DNA from: Chloroflexota bacterium | GTDB lineage: Bacteria; Chloroflexota; Anaerolineae; Anaerolineales; Villigracilaceae | Assembly: GCA_026390015.1 (NCBI GenBank) | Contig: JAPLGS010000079.1 | Coordinates: 1 to 57,537, forward strand | DNA length: 57,537 nt | Reading direction: 5' to 3' | Part shown: piece after piece, positions 33,497 to 42,081 of the stretch | Layout of the letters: each line of letters begins with the position of its first letter | Position numbering within the stretch: position 1 is the stretch's first letter | Translations under genes and position numbers: made by a program | Notes under the pieces: model-generated | What the model was told of the DNA's origin: nothing | The model's database searches: none | Seen by the model: the letters and a program-made list of their open reading frames with translations, nothing else

Positions 33497-33943
33497 ATGA
33501 TCTACTACGCCTGTGACATCCCCGAAGACTTGACCTACGACATTGAGCATGATGTGTGGATTCGTTTTGAGGGTGATATCGCAACTCTCGGCCTGACCGA
33601 TGTTGCGCAAACGCGCTGCGGAAAATTTGCAGCGATCAGTTTTCGCGATATTGGAAAAAAGGTTGCGCAAGGCAAGACATTGGCAACTATAGAAAGTGCC
33701 AAATGGGTTGGTCCATTCCCAGCTCCATTTTCGTGTGAGATACTGGAAGTGAATGAAGCAGGTTTTGCAAAAGATATTTTGCTGGCAAATAAAGATCCGT
33801 ATGGAATTGGCTGGCTGGTGAAGGTACAACCAACGAATCTGGAAAATGAACGTGGTCATTTGGTCACAGGCCAGGAAGCGGCTGAGAAGTACAAAGTGAG
33901 AATACAGGAATTGAAAGTTAATTGTTTGAGATGTATCGACTAA
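33497..33943 (+). CDS. lbpA2: Lipoate-binding protein LbpA, copy 2
   Basis: A 148-residue GcvH-fold protein with lipoyl Lys69 in TIESAKWVGPFPAPFSCEI. It differs from LbpA1 in ESAKW instead of ESGKW, and it has a cysteine (Cys41) in QTRCGKF and another in FSCEI (Cys80). The two LbpA forms may serve different steps or partners of the sHdr cycle (inference). No Shine-Dalgarno site is seen because of the repeat, so translation may be weak or coupled. Synthesis of the lipoyl group is expected from the ligase downstream. Confidence 0.88.
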   Translation: MIYYACDIPEDLTYDIEHDVWIRFEGDIATLGLTDVAQTRCGKFAAISFRDIGKKVAQGKTLATIESAKWVGPFPAPFSCEILEVNEAGFAKDILLANKDPYGIGWLVKVQPTNLENERGHLVTGQEAAEKYKVRIQELKVNCLRCID

Positions 33944-33987
33944 CTTTACAGGCAAGCCCACAATAGTCAAAAGGAGATATTTTAGAA

Positions 33988-34890
33988 ATGAAAAAGATCT
34001 TCAAATGGATCGGTATCGTGCTGGGTTCACTGGTTGGTTTAATTCTTATTATCGGTCTTGTTTTGATCCTGATCGGTAACGCGCGTCTCAATAAAACCTA
34101 TGATTTCCCGCCTTCCAATATCGCCATCCCCACAAATGAAGCGAGCATTGCAGATGGAAAACATCGAGCTGTAACGCTTTGTGAGGGCTGCCACGGCAAG
34201 GATCTGGGCGGAATTGAGAAATGGTTTAACGCAGGTCCGCTTGGAATGGTCGATTCAGCCAACCTGACAGCGGGTGAAGGCGGCGTCGGGCAGGAATTCA
34301 CATCCGATGAAGACTATGTGCGAGCCATTCGCCATGGTATTGACCCTGAAGGGAAACCCATTTTTATGCCTGCGGTCAACTCCACCTCTCATCTAAGCGA
34401 TGAAGACCTGGGTGCATTGATCGCTTATCTAAAAACGATCCCGCCAGTGGATCGAAAGACCAGCGGACATCATTTCACACCGCTGGCAAAGATCTTGTTC
34501 GTAGCGGGTGTGCTCCCAGCCATGCCGGCTGAAGTTGTGAGTCACGAAACACACGTCACCGCCCCGGAGCGTGGTGTAAGCGTGGAATATGGTGAATATA
34601 TGGTAAACACCAACGACTGTCGAATCTGTCACGGAAAAGAACTGGGCGGCGCTCCTTTCCCTGATCCAACCATCAAGATCATTACGCCCAATATCACACC
34701 TGGCGGCGAGGTTGGCTTTTGGTCGGAAGAGGAATTCATTGGCACGATCCACTCTGGTATTACACCAAGCGGACATCAACTCAATGAGCATATGCCCTGG
34801 GAGACCTATAAATTATTTACCGATGATGAGTTGAAAGCGATCTATATGTATTTGCATTCAATACCAAAACAGGCGCAATACACCCCATAA
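33988..34890 (+). CDS. Membrane-anchored diheme cytochrome c
   Basis: A 300-residue protein with an N-terminal hydrophobic anchor (about residues 6-30, WIGIVLGSLVGLILIIGLVL) and two cytochrome c domains. Heme motifs: C65-E-G-C68-H69 and C211-R-I-C214-H215. Met residues near FMPAV and EHMPWE are candidate axial ligands. It faces outside the membrane and carries electrons. A link to thiosulfate dehydrogenase (TsdA) is possible because of the two-heme plan, but the typical TsdA Cys ligand is not evident. It could also accept electrons from the quinol side. The RBS is AAAGGAG. Confidence 0.78.
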   Translation: MKKIFKWIGIVLGSLVGLILIIGLVLILIGNARLNKTYDFPPSNIAIPTNEASIADGKHRAVTLCEGCHGKDLGGIEKWFNAGPLGMVDSANLTAGEGGVGQEFTSDEDYVRAIRHGIDPEGKPIFMPAVNSTSHLSDEDLGALIAYLKTIPPVDRKTSGHHFTPLAKILFVAGVLPAMPAEVVSHETHVTAPERGVSVEYGEYMVNTNDCRICHGKELGGAPFPDPTIKIITPNITPGGEVGFWSEEEFIGTIHSGITPSGHQLNEHMPWETYKLFTDDELKAIYMYLHSIPKQAQYTP

Positions 34891-34908
34891 AAGAAACTGG
34901 AGAATCCC

Positions 34909-35994
34909 ATGTCCAAAAAAATCCGCTTGCTGTATATGGAAGGAGTATCCCCACTCCGCTCGCAGACCGTTTATCACGCGGTCGCGTATGCGATGAAGGA
35001 AGACACGCCGAACACGATCATCATGGTCTCACCCAATGCGCCGTATGTGTGCATTGGCTATCATCAGGATATGCAAAAAGAAGTTGATATGGAATATGTG
35101 CAAGCCAATGGATTAACCGTGCTTCGGCGCGAGGTCGGCGGCGGCGCGGTATTTCTGGATAACGGTCAATTGTTCACGCAGTGGATTTTCCACAAGAGCG
35201 ATCTGCCATCATCACTCGAAGAACGCTTTAAATTTTATATTGACCCGCTTATCGCAACCTATCAGGCGCTGGGAATCAACGCAAACCATCGTCCAATCAA
35301 TGATGTACATGTCAACGGGAAAAAGATCGGCGGCACGGGCGCGGCTCAAATGGGAATCGCTGAAGTCGTTGTCGGTAGTTTAATGTACACCTTTGACAAA
35401 AAGACCATGTCGAAAGTGCTCAAAGTCCCTTCGGAGAAAATGCGCGACAAGATTTTCGAGTCGCTTGAAGCATATATGACCACGATGACTGAGGAACTCG
35501 GCGCATCGCCTGACCGTACCATGGTCAAGGATCTATATATGAAGAAAGTTTCCGAAGCGTTGGGCGCAGAAGTCTACGAAGGTGAATGGACAGCGGATGA
35601 GGAAGCGATGGCGCAGGAGATCGACGCGCGCTTCATGTCTGATGAGTGGCTGTATCAAAAGGGACGCCTGCAGCAGCAGGGCGTGAAAATTCATCAGGAT
35701 GTACATGTGGTCGAAGCGGCATTCAAATCACAGGGCGGATTGATCCGTATCATCGCCCGCCTGCGCGAAGGCCGCATTGATGATGTCGCTATTTCAGGTG
35801 ACTTCACTTTGCTGCCATCGTTCGCATTGGGTGCGCTGGAACAATCCATTCGCGGTTTGAGTGCCACGCCAGAAACATTGAAATCAAAAATCGAAGAAGC
35901 ATATTATCGCCTGAGCATCCAATCGCCTGGCGTCTCGCCCGCCGATTTCACAACCGCGATCATGAACGCGGTTAACCCTCCACAGCCCGCATAA
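34909..35994 (+). CDS. slpl(AB): Lipoate-protein ligase for LbpA (sLpl(AB)-like)
   Basis: A 361-residue LplA-type ligase. Catalytic motifs are RREVGGGAVFLDNGQL (about residues 73-88) and NGKKIGGTGAAQ (Lys about 136). The C-terminal third (after residue 240) is an LplB-like accessory domain that holds the lipoate pocket. It should attach lipoate or octanoate to the LbpA lysines. From memory, sHdr clusters carry a dedicated sLpl(AB) together with radical-SAM LipS1/LipS2; those partners are not in this window. It sits 18 bases after the cytochrome gene. Confidence 0.87.
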   Translation: MSKKIRLLYMEGVSPLRSQTVYHAVAYAMKEDTPNTIIMVSPNAPYVCIGYHQDMQKEVDMEYVQANGLTVLRREVGGGAVFLDNGQLFTQWIFHKSDLPSSLEERFKFYIDPLIATYQALGINANHRPINDVHVNGKKIGGTGAAQMGIAEVVVGSLMYTFDKKTMSKVLKVPSEKMRDKIFESLEAYMTTMTEELGASPDRTMVKDLYMKKVSEALGAEVYEGEWTADEEAMAQEIDARFMSDEWLYQKGRLQQQGVKIHQDVHVVEAAFKSQGGLIRIIARLREGRIDDVAISGDFTLLPSFALGALEQSIRGLSATPETLKSKIEEAYYRLSIQSPGVSPADFTTAIMNAVNPPQPA

Positions 35995-36011
35995 ACAATT
36001 ACTAATTATCA

Positions 36012-37682
36012 ATGACAAATTATGGATTTCTGATTGACCAAAGTAAATGTATCGGATGTCACGCGTGCAGCACCGCGTGCAAGTCCGAGAATCAAGTACC
36101 GCTTGGCGTGAATCGCACGTGGGTCAAGTATGTTGAAACGGGTGCGTATCCCGATGTGCGCCGCCGCTTTCAGGTTACGCGCTGTAATCATTGCGCCAAT
36201 CCGCCGTGTGTGCGCATCTGCCCCGTCACCGCCATGTATCAGCGTAATGACGGCATCGTCGAATTTGATCCGAGCATTTGCATCGGATGTAAATCCTGCA
36301 TGCAAGCCTGTCCCTACGACTCGATCTATCTTGACCCCGAAACCAACACCGCCGCGAAATGCACTTTCTGCGCGCATCGTTTGGATGTGGGACTCGAACC
36401 CGCCTGCGTTGTGGTTTGCCCCGAACATGCGATCCTGGCTGGCGACTTGAATGACTCCGCTTCAGAAATAAGCCGAAAGCTGTCCACTGCGCAAGCGACA
36501 GTTCGCAAGCCTGAGCAGGGTACAGGCCCCAAACTCTTCTATATCAACGGCAACGATTGGTCACTGCATCCATCTGCTTCACCCGCAGGCGAAACTTATG
36601 TCTGGGCAGATAAAATCACCGAGCAGAATACATCACCGTATGAATTGCCCGTATTCCCCGCTGGTCGAGTAGCCGAAGGCGTATCGAGACCCAACCAAAG
36701 AGCATCGAAATCAGGGGCGCCGCTACGCATTCCGCAAGAACAGGGACGCCCGCTTAACGGTCCCATTCAAATTGGCGGGCGTGTGGCCGAGCAAATGGTG
36801 CAGACCGCATACAATGCACAACATAAAATTCAGTGGCATTGGGAATTACCATCCTATCTCGTCACAAAAAATATCGCGGGCGGATTATTCATGTTAATGA
36901 GCCTCGGTGTGATGTTTAATCTCTTCACCTTTGATACGCCAGCTTTTCTCGCCGCAGGCATCACCGCCCTGGTATTTATGCTTCTCACGGTGATCTTGCT
37001 TATCAAAGATCTCTCGCAGCCAAAACGATTCTTGAATATCTTATTGCGCCCGCAGTGGAAATCATGGGTGGCACGCGGCGCATTCATCCTTGTTGGATTC
37101 ACCGCTGTTGCCGGACTCTGGTGGCTGATCGAAGGCGCGGCGTACATGAATTGGCTTTCAAACGATGTCGCCTTTACACTCCGCCCCATCGCGGCATGGC
37201 TCACATTTCCACTCGCGTTGTTGGCCGTCATCTACACTGCCTCCCTGCTTGGTCAAGCCGAGGGACGCGACATGTGGCAGAGCAATCTGCTTCCGTTCCA
37301 ACTCTTCGCGCAATCCATGATGGTCGCGAGCGGAGTGTTGCTGATCGTGAATCTGTTCGTCTCTTTCCCCGCTGATTTGCACTCGCTTCTTATGGCATTC
37401 TTCCCTGCCAGCATCGCGCTCAACTTGCTCTTCACACTTGCAGGGAAATTCAATTCCTTTGCGTCCGAAGTTGCCATGCTTGGCTATCGAGAGATGACTC
37501 TGGGAAAATTCCGCAACCACTACTGGTGGGGCGGCATTACGCTGGGGCATCTCATTCCGCTGGCGTTGTTATTCGCATTCAGTACATTTGCATTGCCAGT
37601 TGCTGTTGTATGTGCCGTCGTTGGCTTGTTCTTTTATGAATATGCTTTCGTGATGGCTCCGCAGCATATACCGAATTCGTAA
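36012..37682 (+). CDS. Fused SoeB-SoeC-like iron-sulfur and membrane subunit
   Basis: A 556-residue protein. Residues 1 to about 150 hold four ferredoxin motifs: C13/C16/C19/C23, CNHCANPPCVRICP (about 57), CIGCKSCMQACP (about 90) and CTFCAHRLDVGLEPACVVVCP (about 117). The C-terminal half (from about 283) has about eight hydrophobic helices of the NrfD/DmsC type. In sulfite dehydrogenase SoeABC these are two proteins, SoeB and SoeC; here they are one chain. The linker (about 217-227, AGRVAEGVSRP) comes from a family B repeat. There is no twin-arginine signal, so the Fe-S part is cytoplasmic. It moves electrons from SoeA to quinone. Confidence 0.8.
   Translation: MTNYGFLIDQSKCIGCHACSTACKSENQVPLGVNRTWVKYVETGAYPDVRRRFQVTRCNHCANPPCVRICPVTAMYQRNDGIVEFDPSICIGCKSCMQACPYDSIYLDPETNTAAKCTFCAHRLDVGLEPACVVVCPEHAILAGDLNDSASEISRKLSTAQATVRKPEQGTGPKLFYINGNDWSLHPSASPAGETYVWADKITEQNTSPYELPVFPAGRVAEGVSRPNQRASKSGAPLRIPQEQGRPLNGPIQIGGRVAEQMVQTAYNAQHKIQWHWELPSYLVTKNIAGGLFMLMSLGVMFNLFTFDTPAFLAAGITALVFMLLTVILLIKDLSQPKRFLNILLRPQWKSWVARGAFILVGFTAVAGLWWLIEGAAYMNWLSNDVAFTLRPIAAWLTFPLALLAVIYTASLLGQAEGRDMWQSNLLPFQLFAQSMMVASGVLLIVNLFVSFPADLHSLLMAFFPASIALNLLFTLAGKFNSFASEVAMLGYREMTLGKFRNHYWWGGITLGHLIPLALLFAFSTFALPVAVVCAVVGLFFYEYAFVMAPQHIPNS
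36660..36692. repeat. Family B repeat inside the SoeB-SoeC fusion gene, in frame
   Basis: GCTGGTCGAGTAGCC-GAAGG-CGTATCGAGACC matches the left unit of the double copy at 25174-25310 closely. It is read in frame and supplies part of the linker of the SoeBC-like protein. Confidence 0.85.
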
Positions 37683-37687
37683 TTATG

Positions 37688-37792
37688 ATGTCATTGTGAG
37701 GAGTTGTGAAGCGGCGACGAAGCAATCTCAAGTAATTTGTGTACTTTTGATAATAGGAGATTGCTTCGCCAAAGTGCGGCTCGCAATGACAT
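37688..37792. repeat. Palindromic repeat family A, copy 5
   Basis: ATGTCATTGTGAG...GAAGCAATCTC and GGAGATTGCTTCG...CTCGCAATGACAT bracket a 25-base loop. It sits between the SoeBC-like gene and soeA. Confidence 0.87.
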
Positions 37793-37806
37793 AACAAAGA
37801 GAATCC

Positions 37807-40752
37807 ATGAAAAAAACAAAATCCGTTCCTCAAACATCCGCAGGCATTGCCGTTCCACAATTCACCGCGTCTGACCGTAAACCTGTCAAACTAACTGAAG
37901 TGGTCCACTCAGACGGACGCATCAGCCAATATCCGCCTCCCGAAGTATGGGATGACTGGGTTGAATGGGATGGCAAAGAATGGCCTAAACGTGTTGCACG
38001 CCAATACACGCTCGTGCCGACTGTCTGCTTCAACTGCGAATCTGCGTGTGGACTTCTCGCATACATCGACAAAGATACTTTTGAGATTCGCAAATTCGAA
38101 GGCAACCCTGTTCATCCTGGCAGCCGTGGACGGAACTGCGCGAAAGGTCCTGCTACGCATAATCAAGTCTACGACCCTGAGCGGATTCTTTATCCGCTAA
38201 AGAGAATTGGCAAACGCGGCGAAGGAAAATGGGAACGTATTTCATGGGAGCAGGCCTTATCTGAGATCGCGGAAAAAATGCGGGCGAGCCGCGAGAAACG
38301 ACGTGATGGAATTGTCTATCACGTTGGCAGACCTGGCGAAGACGGATACACCAACCGCGTCATTCAAGCCTGGGGCGTGGATGGTCACAATAGTCACACC
38401 AACATTTGCTCATCCTCTGCGCGCGCAGGATATAACTTTTGGGCGGGGCAAGACCGCCCGAGTCCCGATTATGCCAACGCGCGCGTCATCCTTTTAATTT
38501 CAAGTCATCTTGAAACGGGGCATTATTTTAATCCGCACGCGCAGCGCATCATCGAAGCCAAAAGCGATGGCGCGAAACTGATCACCTTTGACCCGCGTCT
38601 CTCGAATACTGCCAGCATGAGCGATGTCTGGCTGCCAACATGGCCAGGCAGTGAGAATACAATTCTTCTGGCAATTGCAAATCATTTAATTCAAACAAAT
38701 AAATATGACAAGGAATTTGTCCGCAGGTGGACGAATTGGAAAGAGTTTCTCAAGCATGTTAAAGCGTCAACATCCGCTGAATGGGATTCGATCCGCGGCT
38801 TAATTCCTGATTCCGAATCCCTGATCACCTATGATATTTTCGACCTGGTTCTCAAGACACTCTATGCTGAATATACCTTTGAACGCGCCGCGCAAGAATC
38901 AGATGTGCCGATCGAACGCATTCAAGAGACCGCGAAATACATTGCGAATTGCGGCGGTAAACTCGCCACGCATGTATGGCGCAGCGCCAGTGTTGGCAAC
39001 CTCGGCGGGTGGCAGGTGGCACGCTGTATCTTTTTCCTCAACGTGCTGACTGGCAGTGTTGGCACGCCTGGCGGCACGTCGCTCACCAACTGGAATAAAT
39101 TTGTGCCCAAGCCGTTCAAGTCTGCGCCCGCGTTCAATGCGTGGAATGAATTGCATTATCCAAATGAATGGCCGCTCGCGCATTATGAAATGTCCTTCCT
39201 ACTTCCGCACATGCTCGAAGAAGGCCGCGGCGATATTGATGTTTACTTCACGCGCGTCTACAATCCGATGTGGGTCAACCCCGACGGTTTCATGTGGCTC
39301 AAAGCGCTCAAGGATGAATCCAAAATAAAATGTTATGTCGCGCTCACACCTACCTGGAATGAAACCGCGTGGTTCGCTGATTATGTTTTACCAACAGGTC
39401 ACGGCCCCGAGCGCCATGATCTGATGAGTCAGGAAACTCACTCGGGACAATGGATCGCATTCCGCCAACCTGTGCGGCGCGTGGCGATGGAACGCGCGGG
39501 CATCAAAGTTGATTTCACCTATCAAGCCAACCCAGGTGAAGTTTGGGAGGAAAACGAATTTTGGATTCAACTCTCCGCCCGATTCGACCCTGATGGCAGT
39601 TTGGGCATTCGACAATATTTTGAGTCGCCTTATCGCCCCAAAGAGATCATCACTGTTGACGAATACTATCAATGGATATTTGAAAACTCCGTGCCTGGCC
39701 TGCCCGAAGCCGCGGCAAAAGAAGGACTCGCTCCTCTGGCATACATGCGCAAATATGGTGTGTTCGAATTGAAGAAGGAAAATTACATCCCCTATGAAAA
39801 GGTGCTGGGTAAATTTGTGAATGGTAATTTGATGGATGGTGACTTGCCTATTACCAATTGCACGCTTGATAATAATGACCGTGTCCTAAATGACAACCAA
39901 ATTATTGGCGTAAATATTGATGATGAAGCAAAAGTTGGGTTTGATACACCCAGCCGTAAACTGGAATTCTTCAGCGACACGTTATCAAATTGGGGCTGGC
40001 CTGAAAAAGAAAATGTCATTCCGTGGTCGGTCAAGAGTCATGTTGATCCTGCCAATATTAATCTCGAAAAAGGCGAGATGATATTACTGCCGAATTTCAG
40101 ATTGCCGACATTGATTCACACGCGCAGCGCAAATGCAAAATGGTTGTATGAGATCAGTCACAAGAATCCGATCTGGATGAATCCCGATGACGCGAAACGT
40201 ATCGGCATGGATACTGGCGACCTCGCGCGCGTAGACACTGAGATCGGCTATTTCATTGACAGTGTATGGATCACCGAGGGCATCAAACCTGGTGTGATCG
40301 CGATCAGTCATCACTTGGGACGTTGGCGCTTGCAGGAAGAATCAGGAGTCAGCCGCGGCTCGTCGAATCTGGTTGATTTGAAAGATGACGGCCAAGGCGG
40401 ATTTCTTCTGCGAGTCATTCACGGCGCGACCGCATGGAAATCCTCCGACCCGGATACCAGCCGCATCTGGTGGAGCGATGTAGGTGTGACGCAAAACCTC
40501 ACACACGCTGTTCACCCCGATCCTGTTAGCGGCGTACACTGCTGGCTGCAAAAAGCAAATGTCCGCAAAGCAAATGTGGATGAAAAGGCTGGCGATGTTT
40601 TTGTGGATACAAATAAATCGATGGAAAAATATCGCGAGTGGTTAAAACTGGCACGCCCCGCCGAGCAAGTCAGCCCGGATGGGAATCGCCGACCGTATTG
40701 GCTGGCGCGTCCTCTCAAGCCTGTCAAAGAGGCATATAAGTTAAAGAAATAA
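37807..40752 (+). CDS. soeA: SoeA-like cytoplasmic molybdopterin oxidoreductase (sulfite dehydrogenase catalytic subunit)
   Basis: A 981-residue molybdo-bis(pyranopterin) enzyme of the DMSO-reductase family. A [4Fe-4S] motif CFNCESAC (about residues 76-83) with NCAKGP (about 111) is at the N-terminus. The Mo-binding region contains NICSSSARAGY, whose Cys (about 202) is a candidate Mo ligand. No twin-arginine signal is seen, so it is cytoplasmic, unlike PsrA or PhsA. The gene follows the SoeBC-like fusion and is the last of the sulfur cluster. It would oxidise sulfite to sulfate, or reduce a sulfur compound in reverse; the direction cannot be read from sequence. Confidence 0.8.
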   Translation: MKKTKSVPQTSAGIAVPQFTASDRKPVKLTEVVHSDGRISQYPPPEVWDDWVEWDGKEWPKRVARQYTLVPTVCFNCESACGLLAYIDKDTFEIRKFEGNPVHPGSRGRNCAKGPATHNQVYDPERILYPLKRIGKRGEGKWERISWEQALSEIAEKMRASREKRRDGIVYHVGRPGEDGYTNRVIQAWGVDGHNSHTNICSSSARAGYNFWAGQDRPSPDYANARVILLISSHLETGHYFNPHAQRIIEAKSDGAKLITFDPRLSNTASMSDVWLPTWPGSENTILLAIANHLIQTNKYDKEFVRRWTNWKEFLKHVKASTSAEWDSIRGLIPDSESLITYDIFDLVLKTLYAEYTFERAAQESDVPIERIQETAKYIANCGGKLATHVWRSASVGNLGGWQVARCIFFLNVLTGSVGTPGGTSLTNWNKFVPKPFKSAPAFNAWNELHYPNEWPLAHYEMSFLLPHMLEEGRGDIDVYFTRVYNPMWVNPDGFMWLKALKDESKIKCYVALTPTWNETAWFADYVLPTGHGPERHDLMSQETHSGQWIAFRQPVRRVAMERAGIKVDFTYQANPGEVWEENEFWIQLSARFDPDGSLGIRQYFESPYRPKEIITVDEYYQWIFENSVPGLPEAAAKEGLAPLAYMRKYGVFELKKENYIPYEKVLGKFVNGNLMDGDLPITNCTLDNNDRVLNDNQIIGVNIDDEAKVGFDTPSRKLEFFSDTLSNWGWPEKENVIPWSVKSHVDPANINLEKGEMILLPNFRLPTLIHTRSANAKWLYEISHKNPIWMNPDDAKRIGMDTGDLARVDTEIGYFIDSVWITEGIKPGVIAISHHLGRWRLQEESGVSRGSSNLVDLKDDGQGGFLLRVIHGATAWKSSDPDTSRIWWSDVGVTQNLTHAVHPDPVSGVHCWLQKANVRKANVDEKAGDVFVDTNKSMEKYREWLKLARPAEQVSPDGNRRPYWLARPLKPVKEAYKLKK

Positions 40753-40851
40753 TCAGGGTGTTTCGCACTCATCCGAATCAAAACAAATATTTTCGAAACG
40801 GAATCAATTTCCAGTGAGTCCGAAGCGCTATCTATCGAAAGAGAATCTAAA

Positions 40852-41934
40852 ATGGCAGTTAATTCCACAACAGTAAAAAGATCTACGAAGGCAAAGAAAT
40901 CCGCAAAACAGGAAGAACCCGAAGAGCCTGTTTGGACATATCGAGGGTATAAACTCAAGACCAGCGAATTCGTTACCGCGATGGTGCATCTCTTCCGCGC
41001 TGAGATTCAACGCGCGAATGTCTGGCGTCAAAGATTAGACACCACCACGAATTGGGCGGTTGTTGCAACAGGCGCGACCTTGTCTATTGCGTTCAGCCAG
41101 CAAAATGTTCATCACGCCATCATCCTTTTGAACACATTGTTAGTGATGTGGTTTTTATTTATTGAGGCGCGGCGCTATCGATATTATGAACTGTGGAGTT
41201 ATCGAGTGCGATTAATGGAAACGGATTTTTTCGCGGCCATGCTCGTGCCTCCTTTTCATCCATCCCCTGATTGGGCAGAGAATCTTGCGGAAAATTTGTT
41301 GACGCCAAGTTTTCCAATTTCAATGTGGGAAGCGTTTGGCCGCCGACTGCGCCGCAATTACTATTGGATGTTTTTTATCCTCGGCGCGGCGTGGTCTGCC
41401 AAGATATGGCTTTTCCCCGCCGCGCCCGCCAACCTGGCTGAATTCGTCAGCCGTAGTGCGGTGGGACCCATCTCGGGTCAGATAATGCTCGCGCTTGGTT
41501 TTGCCTTCTATGTTTTTCTTACCATTGTCGCGCTCGGCACCATCACCATGACACGCGCCACAGGCGAAGTACTTCCGCGCTTTGGGGATGAATCAGCAAC
41601 TGCCGCGCCATCGGAGCAGGGAAAGCACAGAGGCGTGCGCGCATTACTTGCGCCGCGTCAACGCCGCCGACAATTGCTCGCGCTCATTATCACAGACAAA
41701 GCTGAAGGCGTTTCCAATCGTATTTTGACGGATCTCAAACGCGGTGTGACTGCCATGCAAGGCAAAGGTATGTATACGGGCAAAGATCGCACTATATTGA
41801 TGTGCGCGTTGACGATCACCGAAGTGCATAATCTCAAATCTGCGGTTGCGAAGGAAGATCCAAAAGCCGTGGTCATTGTTTCACCCGCACAGGAAATTCT
41901 TGGCGGCGGGTTTGCTCCGCTTGAAGGGAAATAA
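40852..41934 (+). CDS. DUF2270-DUF2179 fusion membrane protein
   Basis: A 360-residue protein. After a Lys/Glu-rich start, residues about 45-200 match DUF2270 (VTAMVHLFRAEIQRANVWRQ, then LDTTTNWAV) and include four or so hydrophobic helices, with a further helix at about 205-235. The C-terminal region (LLALIITDKAEGVSNRILTD and the GVTAMQGKGMYTGKDRTILM core) matches the DUF2179 (YitT C-terminal) fold, a small regulatory ligand-binding domain. DUF2270 proteins are uncharacterised. The gene lies 99 bases after soeA, and may or may not belong to the same unit. Confidence 0.75.
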   Translation: MAVNSTTVKRSTKAKKSAKQEEPEEPVWTYRGYKLKTSEFVTAMVHLFRAEIQRANVWRQRLDTTTNWAVVATGATLSIAFSQQNVHHAIILLNTLLVMWFLFIEARRYRYYELWSYRVRLMETDFFAAMLVPPFHPSPDWAENLAENLLTPSFPISMWEAFGRRLRRNYYWMFFILGAAWSAKIWLFPAAPANLAEFVSRSAVGPISGQIMLALGFAFYVFLTIVALGTITMTRATGEVLPRFGDESATAAPSEQGKHRGVRALLAPRQRRRQLLALIITDKAEGVSNRILTDLKRGVTAMQGKGMYTGKDRTILMCALTITEVHNLKSAVAKEDPKAVVIVSPAQEILGGGFAPLEGK

Positions 41935-42044
41935 TCGACTGTTTGCGAAAATCTATTCTGCCACAGAGGTCACTGAGAAAAAATGAGGTTTAAGAGTCTT
42001 AGCTCAAAGGTCTCTGTGCGCTTATTACCCTGTGGGCTGTGGCT

Positions 42045-42081
42045 ACTTATGCAAGAGGCCTAATAAACTGCTTGCATAAGT
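42045..42081. repeat. Perfect 11-base inverted repeat
   Basis: ACTTATGCAAG (42045-42055) and CTTGCATAAGT (42071-42081) are exact reverse complements, with 15 bases between them. No T-run follows, so it looks like a repeat or binding site rather than a terminator. Confidence 0.6.

Noticed and set aside
32979-33943. Glycine cleavage H proteins
   Set aside because: The lipoyl motif is ES(G/A)KWVGP rather than ESVKA, and there is no gcvT or gcvP; the sHdr context favours LbpA.
36385-36412. GGACTCGAACCCGC resembling a tRNA T-arm on the minus strand
   Set aside because: Within the fourth ferredoxin motif coding sequence of the SoeBC-like gene; no cloverleaf.
23818-37792. Repeats as a CRISPR array
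   Set aside because: The copies are kilobases apart with genes between them, vary in length and are palindromic; no spacers and no cas genes.
37807-40752. Polysulfide or thiosulfate reductase (PsrA/PhsA)
   Set aside because: No twin-arginine signal is present and the context is sulfur oxidation, so a cytoplasmic SoeA-like role is preferred; not excluded.
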